Source: an uncultured Flavihumibacter sp.
GTDB lineage: Bacteria > Bacteroidota > Bacteroidia > Chitinophagales > Chitinophagaceae
Direction: 5' to 3'
Length of the DNA: 5,932 nt
Assembly (NCBI GenBank): GCA_946481605.1
Contig: CAMLPA010000221.1
Coordinates: 1-5,932, forward strand
Notes under the pieces: model-generated
The model's input: only the letters and a program-made list of their open reading frames with translations
Told to the model about the DNA's origin: nothing
Databases searched by the model: none
Translations under genes and position numbers: made by a program
Part shown: in pieces, positions 1 to 5,249 of the stretch
Numbering within the stretch: the stretch's first letter is position 1
How the letters are laid out: each line of letters starts with the position of its first letter

Positions 1-366
1 GAAGAGTTTGTGGTGGCGGCTCCAATTCTCAGGATCGCGGCTTTCTTCGGCTTTATATTGCCTTTTCTGAAACAGTTCGGGACAGTAATGGATGCTACTG
101 GTAGTCCGGACCTGAACTTTAAAATCATGTTCGCCGGGTTTCTGCTGAACATTGTATTCAACCTCACGGGTATCTATATTTTCGGAATGATTGGCGCGGC
201 TGTAGGAACAGCTACCACTTACCTGGTGCTTTTCCTGGCTACCCATTATATCCTGCACAAAAAGTTTGGCATCACCATTCAGGGCGTGTTCATGAATACT
301 TTCCGGCTTTCGGGAGAACTGTTGCATACTTTGAAAGGGTATCTTCCCGCAGGAAAACAAGTTTGA
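1..366 (+). CDS. Polysaccharide flippase (Wzx/MVF-like), C-terminal part only
   Basis: The reading frame is open from the first base of the window, so the gene starts upstream and only the last 121 residues are seen. What remains is very hydrophobic: a segment at about residues 8-28 (starting AAPILRIAAFFGF), a short loop with DATGSPDLNFK, then two closely spaced membrane segments at about 40-85 containing LLNIVFNL and the glycine/alanine-rich stretch MIGAAVGTATTYLVLF. A 'one partner after another, N in the first helix, then GAAxGT in the next' pattern is typical of the C-terminal half of Wzx/RfbX-type flippases in the MVF/MOP superfamily, which move undecaprenyl-linked oligosaccharides across the inner membrane. 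It ends in a short basic cytoplasmic tail. The gene lies 5 bases before a small membrane-protein gene and directly upstream of a ligase/polymerase, which supports a polysaccharide role. Another MOP-superfamily exporter is the main alternative; the missing N-terminus prevents a firmer call. Confidence 0.8.
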   Translation, partial: EEFVVAAPILRIAAFFGFILPFLKQFGTVMDATGSPDLNFKIMFAGFLLNIVFNLTGIYIFGMIGAAVGTATTYLVLFLATHYILHKKFGITIQGVFMNTFRLSGELLHTLKGYLPAGKQV

Positions 367-371
367 ATAAA

Positions 372-506
372 ATGAAAAAAGAAACGAAACAAACCGGGGA
401 CCTGGACGATAAACGTTATTCCAATGATTCGCTGCTGCAGATCATGGTCATGACTTTTATCCTGCTGATCGTAACTTTTCTTTTTCTTAAAATAGTATTT
501 TTTTAA
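372..506 (+). CDS. Small single-span membrane protein, 44 residues, unknown function
   Basis: An ATG at 372 opens a 44-codon frame ending in TAA at 504-506. The first 20 residues are charged and polar (MKKETKQTGDLDDKRYSNDS). Residues 21-44 form one strongly hydrophobic helix (LLQIMVMTFILLIVTF followed by LFLKIVFF). The layout suggests one membrane span with a soluble N-terminal tail. It sits 5 bases after the flippase stop and 18 bases before the ligase start, so it is almost certainly co-transcribed with both. The ATG is preceded by A/T-rich sequence without a Shine-Dalgarno motif, as at the other starts here. I do not recognise a family. By inference it could be a small accessory subunit or stabiliser of the flippase or ligase. 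It shares its reading frame with the ligase, separated by one stop codon, so an N-terminal piece of the ligase split off by a stop is a less likely alternative. Confidence 0.6.
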   Translation: MKKETKQTGDLDDKRYSNDSLLQIMVMTFILLIVTFLFLKIVFF

Positions 507-524
507 AACGAACCATCAATAAAA

Positions 525-1997
525 GTGGCGCTTTCAACAACAAGAAGGACTTCTTCGATCGCACCGGGCGGACTTTGGGAAAAGTTATTGTGGGTGCTGC
601 TGCCCTTGCTTGGCCTGGCAGTAGCTTATGGTGTTTACCGGTTTGGCAATGTGGCGGGCATCCTGCTCATCATGGGGGCATTTGGTGCCATCCTGTTGCT
701 GGCTTCTGTGCTTTTTCCAAAAGTAGGGTTCTATTCTGCCATCATCATTTCATTTTTTCTCTTCGATATTCAGCGCTTCCTGCGTTCAGATATTCCTTTG
801 GGAACGCTCGTCGATTTGCTGGTGTACATCTGCTTTCTGGGGATCATTGTGAGAAAGATACAGGTGAAGGAGTCGTTCTGGCAACATTGTAATCACCCTA
901 TCGTATTTGTGTACGTCCTGGTATTCCTGTATTCGGTGATTGAAATATTCAACCCTATGGGTGCGCCGTTTTCGGTTTCTTTCCTGATCTACCGGCGGTT
1001 TCTGACCCTGATCCTTTTTCTTTATTGCAGCATTCAGCTTTTCAGAACACGCGACGACATCGTGGAGTTTCTCAAAATTTATTTCATCTTCATTTTTATT
1101 GCGGCGCTATACGGTTGTTACCAGGAGTGGTTTGGTTACCCCGCGTATGAGATGCGGTACATCATGTCTAATCCGCTGGGGGAGCGATTGCTTTCGCTCG
1201 GTGGCGGTAAATACAGGAAGTTTTCGTTCCTGGCAAGTCCAGCCGATTATGGTTTGCTGATGGCGGCCTCTGCATTGTTCCTGCTCGTGTTGTTGCTGAA
1301 CGCCAAATTCAAGTGGAAAAAAAGAACCATTACTGCCGTTACGCTGATACTTTGCGCGCTTGCGATGGGCTATTCCGGTACGCGTACCGCTACACTGATG
1401 CTGGTGATCGGAATTGTTTTATATGTGCTCATGACTTTGTCGAATCCCAAAACCCTGGTATTTACCTCCATATTCGGATTGCTTTTTGTATTCCTGATCT
1501 ATGGTCCCATTTACGGGAACTCCACGATCAACAGGTTACGAACGGCTTTCGAACCCAACGAAGATGAGTCGGTTCAGGTGCGCGATTATAACCGGCAAAG
1601 GATACAGCCATTCATCTATACCCATCCATTGGGAGGAGGACTGGGAACGGCCGGGGTGGGCAGCAGCGCTTATGTACCCAACCATCCGCTGGCGGATTTT
1701 CCTTCAGACAGCGGATTGCTGCGCAACGCGATCGAATATGGCTGGGTCGGATTGCTCATCCTGTATATTACTTACATTGTAGTGCTGCAACAGGGGGTGC
1801 GGGCGTATTACAAAAGCAGGGATCCCTTCAACAGGGTGCTGCTGCTGGCTTCAGTAGTTACCCTGTTCAGTTATATCGTGGCTCAATACTCGCAGGTAGC
1901 CATCGGCATGATACCGGGCGCGTTCCTCGTTTATCCTTTGATCGCCATATTGGTACGGCTCAGACAAATTGAATTATCCGGACTTAAACAATCATAA
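525..1997 (+). CDS. O-antigen ligase/polymerase family membrane protein (Wzy/WaaL-like)
   Basis: A 490-residue polytopic inner-membrane protein, with about ten or more hydrophobic segments beginning at residues 20-38. Two hallmarks of the O-antigen ligase/Wzy_C family are visible: a helix start YSGTRTATLML at 283-293, and a long hydrophilic, probably periplasmic loop at about 331-400. That loop carries VRDYNRQR, then THPLGGGLG (366-374), NHP (386-388) and an SDSGLLRNAIEYGWVG-like end (394-409) leading into the next helix. Family members transfer or polymerise undecaprenyl-diphosphate-linked glycans on the periplasmic face; conserved Arg and His residues in this loop are important in known members. 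Sequence alone does not tell polymerase (Wzy) from ligase (WaaL). The start is a GTG at 525, chosen because the first membrane helix begins near residue 20 and the next in-frame Met is near residue 50. No Shine-Dalgarno motif precedes it. The stop lies one base before the next gene. Confidence 0.87.
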   Translation: MALSTTRRTSSIAPGGLWEKLLWVLLPLLGLAVAYGVYRFGNVAGILLIMGAFGAILLLASVLFPKVGFYSAIIISFFLFDIQRFLRSDIPLGTLVDLLVYICFLGIIVRKIQVKESFWQHCNHPIVFVYVLVFLYSVIEIFNPMGAPFSVSFLIYRRFLTLILFLYCSIQLFRTRDDIVEFLKIYFIFIFIAALYGCYQEWFGYPAYEMRYIMSNPLGERLLSLGGGKYRKFSFLASPADYGLLMAASALFLLVLLLNAKFKWKKRTITAVTLILCALAMGYSGTRTATLMLVIGIVLYVLMTLSNPKTLVFTSIFGLLFVFLIYGPIYGNSTINRLRTAFEPNEDESVQVRDYNRQRIQPFIYTHPLGGGLGTAGVGSSAYVPNHPLADFPSDSGLLRNAIEYGWVGLLILYITYIVVLQQGVRAYYKSRDPFNRVLLLASVVTLFSYIVAQYSQVAIGMIPGAFLVYPLIAILVRLRQIELSGLKQS

Positions 1998-1998
1998 C

Positions 1999-2742
1999 AT
2001 GAAATCAATTCCTGTAATCGCGGTTTTTTGCTTGCTGGCAGCCCTTCCGGGGTTCGCTCAAAATCCAGCGGGAATCAATTCTTCCAACTTTAATCCATCA
2101 GTGGATAGTGTGGCCGAGAAACTGGTTGAAATGGCGTACCTCAACGCCAGGCTAACTTCTATGGAACACGTTGCCGCACAAAGCTACAATGAATATAAGG
2201 CTTCAAAAATGGCCATCCTGAACAGGGTGACCGTGGCGGGTAACCTGAATGAACTGTCCATCAAACAGAGCAGTGCAGCCAGTGCCGATCCGCTCCGGCA
2301 AAGCACGCAGTTCCCCAGGTATAATATTGGGGTGGTATTGCCCCTGGGAACTTTTGTAACACAGGGCAAGCAGAACAAAGCGAACTTCCACAGGTACCAG
2401 TCGATGGTGGACCAGGTGAAAATAGAAAGGCAGAATATAAGAGAAGAGGTATTGCTGAAATATGAAGATTACCAGTACACCCGTCAACTGCTTGCCATGC
2501 AGCAGGAGGTAATGCAGGATGCCAAAATTCTGATGACCAGGCAGGAAGAAAAGTTCAGCAACGGAGAATTGTCGCTGGAAGTATATACCACCAGTGTTAA
2601 GGCCTACAACAATGAGCAGGTGAAGGAACTGGGTATAGTAAGGGAACTGCGGACAATAGAAATACAACTGGAAACGTTGATTGGAATGCGTTTGGCAGAT
2701 GCCCTCGCAGAAATCAACAATAAGGCAAAAAGCAGTCAGTAA
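1999..2742 (+). CDS. Half-length TolC-family (outer membrane efflux-like) protein
   Basis: A 247-residue exported protein. Residues 1-20 are a Sec signal peptide (MKSIPVIAVFCLLAALPGFA, cleavage probably before Q21) without a lipobox. The mature part follows one TolC repeat: a helix at about 35-75, strand-like VTVAGNLNEL (77-86), a linker to about 105, strand-like YNIGVVLPLGTF (108-119), then a long amphipathic helix at about 122-185. KFSNGELSLEVY (185-196) resembles the 'G-x-x-S' turn of outer membrane efflux proteins and leads into a last helix ending at LETLIG (224-229). Usual TolC proteins are about 420-490 residues with two such repeats, so this is a single-repeat version. It is not obviously truncated, since both ends look natural and the spacing to neighbours is tight. 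The ATG at 1999 is preferred over an upstream TTG because it starts the signal peptide. By inference it serves glycan export across the periplasm or outer membrane; a structural role is possible. Confidence 0.8.
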   Translation: MKSIPVIAVFCLLAALPGFAQNPAGINSSNFNPSVDSVAEKLVEMAYLNARLTSMEHVAAQSYNEYKASKMAILNRVTVAGNLNELSIKQSSAASADPLRQSTQFPRYNIGVVLPLGTFVTQGKQNKANFHRYQSMVDQVKIERQNIREEVLLKYEDYQYTRQLLAMQQEVMQDAKILMTRQEEKFSNGELSLEVYTTSVKAYNNEQVKELGIVRELRTIEIQLETLIGMRLADALAEINNKAKSSQ

Positions 2743-2747
2743 TGATG
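2740..2747 (+). promoter_or_regulatory. Stop-start overlap TAATGATG (translational coupling site)
   Basis: The TAA of the TolC-like gene shares its last base with the first of two adjacent ATG codons of the glycosyltransferase gene. No Shine-Dalgarno motif is visible upstream. Such overlaps commonly allow ribosomes that finish the first gene to restart on the second, keeping the two proteins in proportion. Which of the two ATGs is used cannot be decided from sequence. Confidence 0.5.
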
Positions 2748-3947
2748 AAGAACCGAGATATCGTAATCGTGGGGTTACAGCCATGGGACATTGAAATAGG
2801 ATCGAATTGTAAGAATATCGCGACCGAGTTCGCGAAACACAACCGGGTGCTGTATGTGAATGCGCCCATCGATAGGAAAACGTATATCCGCGATAAAGAA
2901 AAGCCCAATGTCAAAAAAAGGATAGACATCATTAACGGGGCAGAGAACCTGGTGGAGATCGCGCCCAATCTCTGGAACCTGTATCCCAGGAACATTATTC
3001 ATTCCATCAACTGGGTACCTTTCACCGGGCTGTTCAGTATTTTTAATAAATCGAACAACAGGAAATTCGCGCAGGACATCAAATCGGCCATTCAGCGCCT
3101 GGGATTTAAGGACATCATTCTTTTCAACGACAGTGATATGTTCCGGAGTTATTTCCTGAATGAAATGCTGAAGCCTGACCTCAGTATTTATTACAGCCGT
3201 GATAACCTGATGGTGCACAAGTACTGGTACAAGCATGGTCATATACTTGAACCCAAACTGATGTCGCGGAACGCTTTGGTGGTCGCCAACTCTGAACATC
3301 TTGCGCAAACCGCCGCGAAATACAATACGAATTCATTCAATGTGGGACAGGGGTGTGATATCTCCGTATTCGATTCCTCAAAGGAATACGCGGTTCCCGA
3401 AGACCTGGCGCAACTTCCAAGACCGATCATCGGGTATATAGGAGCGGTATTAGGCCATAGACTGGACATTAACATGATCCGTGAGATTGCCAGGCTGCGC
3501 CCGGATTGGAGTCTGGTATTTGTAGGTAACCTGGATGCTGATTTTAAGAACAGCGATCTGCATAGTTTTCCAAACATCCATTTCCTGGGGCTGAAGGAAG
3601 AGAAACTGCTGCCCAATTACCTGCAACATTTCGATGTGGCCTTCAATCCACAAAGCATCAACGATTATACCGTTGCCAATTATCCCCGCAAGATTGACGA
3701 ATATCTCGCCCTCGGAAAACCAACCGTGGCAACAGATACGGCTACGATGAGTATTTTCAGGGATGTGGTTTATCTTGGAAGTTCAGCCGAAGATTACATC
3801 CGGTTAATTGAGTTGGCCATCAGCGAGGATTCTCCTGAAAAAAGGCAGCAAAGAATTGCCTGCGCCGCCTCCCACACCTGGGATCAGAGTGTGAAAGCGA
3901 TTTACGAGGCCATTTACAAAGTGCGCCCTGATCTACAACCCCGATAG
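2742..3947 (+). CDS. GT-B glycosyltransferase, GT4/TuaH-like
   Basis: A 401-residue soluble or membrane-associated protein with two Rossmann-like halves. The N-terminal half begins with RDIVIVGLQPWDIEIGSNCK (5-24), then NRVLYVN, and ends with SIYYSRDNL and VVANSEHLA, the usual approach to the domain linker. The C-terminal, nucleotide-sugar-binding half starts at PIIGYIGAVLGHRLD (228-242) and runs through WSLVFVGN and IHFLGLK to NDYTVANYPRKIDEYLALGK (307-326) followed by PT. The K-x-x-E-Y-L-A-x-G-K-P block matches the donor-binding region of GT4-type retaining enzymes, where Glu contacts the nucleotide sugar. The overall pattern resembles proteins annotated as teichuronic-acid glycosyltransferase TuaH. 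The likely role is cytoplasmic addition of one sugar to a lipid-linked repeat unit; donor and acceptor cannot be read from the sequence. Two tandem ATGs (2742, 2745) are possible starts; the first overlaps the previous stop by one base, suggesting translational coupling. It is the last gene of the plus-strand operon. Confidence 0.87.
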   Translation: MMKNRDIVIVGLQPWDIEIGSNCKNIATEFAKHNRVLYVNAPIDRKTYIRDKEKPNVKKRIDIINGAENLVEIAPNLWNLYPRNIIHSINWVPFTGLFSIFNKSNNRKFAQDIKSAIQRLGFKDIILFNDSDMFRSYFLNEMLKPDLSIYYSRDNLMVHKYWYKHGHILEPKLMSRNALVVANSEHLAQTAAKYNTNSFNVGQGCDISVFDSSKEYAVPEDLAQLPRPIIGYIGAVLGHRLDINMIREIARLRPDWSLVFVGNLDADFKNSDLHSFPNIHFLGLKEEKLLPNYLQHFDVAFNPQSINDYTVANYPRKIDEYLALGKPTVATDTATMSIFRDVVYLGSSAEDYIRLIELAISEDSPEKRQQRIACAASHTWDQSVKAIYEAIYKVRPDLQPR

Positions 3948-3958
3948 TTAATCCGGGG
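3939..3958. terminator. Hairpin over the glycosyltransferase stop codon
   Basis: CCCC GAT (3939-3945) can pair with ATC and GGGG (3951-3953 and 3955-3958), giving seven base pairs with one bulged C at 3954 and a five-base loop AGTTA. The TAG stop of the glycosyltransferase gene (3945-3947) lies in the stem and loop. No T-tract follows on either strand, so it is not a canonical intrinsic terminator. It may mark the mRNA 3' end or help stop transcription coming from either direction. Confidence 0.35.
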
Positions 3959-3960
3959 CT

Positions 3961-3980
3961 GCGCCCACTAGTTGTGGCGC
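3961..3980. terminator. Second hairpin over the opposing gene's stop codon
   Basis: GCG (3961-3963) and CCAC (3965-3968) can pair with GTGG (3974-3977) and CGC (3978-3980), giving seven base pairs with one bulged C at 3964 and the five-base loop TAGTT. It covers the stop codon of the minus-strand membrane protein gene (3968-3970). It starts two bases after the neighbouring hairpin and has the same geometry. No T-tract follows on either strand. Likely a 3'-end or bidirectional termination structure between convergent operons, by inference. Confidence 0.35.
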
Positions 3981-5239
3981 TTCAGCAGATCCAGTAGGTA
4001 TGCATCCGTTTTTGTAGCTGTATCTGAGAGCGGCTTACCAAAGAAATACGTTTCATATTCATTCCGGAAAACGCCATTGGCGTGCTTTTTAGCCAGCACT
4101 TCTTTGTTAAAGGAGGTATAGGTCATATAACCTATGGCGGCCAAACCGCTGATTACATAAGGTATAATCAATACAAAGCTTAGTCTTCTCCATTTTATTG
4201 TCGTGATCTTCACCTGGCATACCAGGGCAATAAAAAGCGGAACAACCGGTACCCAGAAACGTGGATCATAAAAGGGCCAGTTGAACATGAGCAATGTGTA
4301 GAACAGGAGATAAGCTTTTACCACAAAGGGGATATTATTCCTGCGGATGAAGAGCAGGTAGATGTATCCTGCCAGGTAGAGTATGCCAATGCTGATAAAA
4401 AGAATACTACTGGTGGCGGAAGAGAAAACGGTGTTCAGCCTTGCGATAGACGTATTCAGCCCGATCTCCGTGAATTCCGTGAGGTGCCATTTGAAAACGC
4501 GGGTTACTTTGGCGCCTTCGTCAAATTGTTTGGTCAGTACGCCGGTATAATGATCCAGTCCCAGGAATTTAGAAAAAACGATTACCAGTACCACCAATAC
4601 CGCGAGCGCAATAAGAATCACCTTATGCTTCTTCACGAGTTGAATGATCTGCTGTCGGTATTCCCACATAATGCCTGCCACCAGCGCGGCGATAAGCGTT
4701 ACGCCAACCGTACGGGTAAAAAAAGCGAGGGCGCCGCATGCGAAGGCAAGCAGTAACGGCATTATTTTCCGTTCGCGGGAATAGCGGTAAAAGAAATACA
4801 GTGAAGCCATGGAGAAGAAAAGGTATTGCATCTCCGAAAGCGGATGTACCATGAACTTAATGGTGGTCCAGTTCAGCAGCACCAAAACAAAAAGCAGGTA
4901 TTTGTTGAACATACCCGCGAAAATGCGTGCCGTAAAATACAGCGCCGCCATAAGATAAATGGCGTTGATGAGAATGATGGTGAAGGAGTGAAGGATACCG
5001 GCTTTCGAGAGTCCGAGTAACAGAAAGGTATAACCGTATGGCAGGTAATCCTGTGCAGCCACGGAATCCGGCGCGCAACCAACTTCAAAACAATCTTTGA
5101 TGGCAAAATACCGGTTCGTGTCAATATGGAACCGGAGCGGCGAAATGCAGTTGGCAAGATAAACTGCGGCCAGCGCGAAACTGATCCATTTCAACAGGTT
5201 GACCCATTTGTCGTTCGGCGAAGATGTTGTGGGGAGCAT
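3968..5239 (-). CDS. Polytopic membrane protein, putative GT-C glycosyltransferase
   Basis: A 423-residue protein with about nine to eleven membrane segments and a hydrophilic C-terminal tail of roughly 50 residues. Features fit GT-C enzymes (GT39/ArnT-like or bacterial mannosyltransferase-like): a first helix at about 13-32 followed by an extracytoplasmic loop with RFHIDTNRYF (36-45), whose Asp40 is where the catalytic acid sits in this fold; LPYGYTFLLLGL (66-77); HPLSEMQYLFF (132-142); FFTRTVGVTL (173-182); and a late YDPRFWVPVVPLF (324-336), like the 'RY-x-x-P-x-x-P' helix of the family. Such enzymes move a sugar from a polyprenyl-phosphate donor to a glycan, lipid or protein on the periplasmic side. 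Assignment is by pattern, and acceptor and donor are unknown. The ATG at 5239 is preferred over the GTG at 5263: it avoids overlapping the upstream methyltransferase gene, leaves a 10-base gap and follows an A-rich leader. The gene is the second of a minus-strand pair. Confidence 0.7.
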   Translation of the reverse strand: MLPTTSSPNDKWVNLLKWISFALAAVYLANCISPLRFHIDTNRYFAIKDCFEVGCAPDSVAAQDYLPYGYTFLLLGLSKAGILHSFTIILINAIYLMAALYFTARIFAGMFNKYLLFVLVLLNWTTIKFMVHPLSEMQYLFFSMASLYFFYRYSRERKIMPLLLAFACGALAFFTRTVGVTLIAALVAGIMWEYRQQIIQLVKKHKVILIALAVLVVLVIVFSKFLGLDHYTGVLTKQFDEGAKVTRVFKWHLTEFTEIGLNTSIARLNTVFSSATSSILFISIGILYLAGYIYLLFIRRNNIPFVVKAYLLFYTLLMFNWPFYDPRFWVPVVPLFIALVCQVKITTIKWRRLSFVLIIPYVISGLAAIGYMTYTSFNKEVLAKKHANGVFRNEYETYFFGKPLSDTATKTDAYLLDLLKRHN

Positions 5240-5249
5240 ATTTCTTTTT

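Noticed and set aside
575..892. Plus-strand open frame inside the ligase gene
   Set aside because: Rich in Cys, His and Trp, with no family pattern, and out of frame with the membrane-helix pattern of the real gene.
1969..1998. Upstream TTG start for the TolC-like gene
   Set aside because: It would overlap the ligase gene and put ten polar residues before a clean signal peptide; the ATG at 1999 fits better.
2203..2784. Long minus-strand open frame opposite the TolC-like gene
   Set aside because: It lies antisense to a gene with a clear signal peptide and family pattern, its translation has no recognisable domain, and it runs across the junction of two well-supported plus-strand genes.
2775..3308. 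Minus-strand open frame opposite the glycosyltransferase N-terminal half
   Set aside because: Shadow of a strongly supported GT-B coding frame, with no domain, signal peptide or operon partner of its own.
3239..3616. Minus-strand open frame opposite the glycosyltransferase centre
   Set aside because: Same situation: antisense to the conserved GYIG region, and its composition looks like a frame shadow.
3967..3972. Six-base palindrome ACTAGT at the convergent junction
   Set aside because: Short enough to arise by chance and already inside the second hairpin; no sign of an operator.
4484..4756. Plus-strand open frame opposite the GT-C-like gene
   Set aside because: The opposite strand shows clear membrane helices and family-like motifs; this frame is hydrophilic and unrecognisable.
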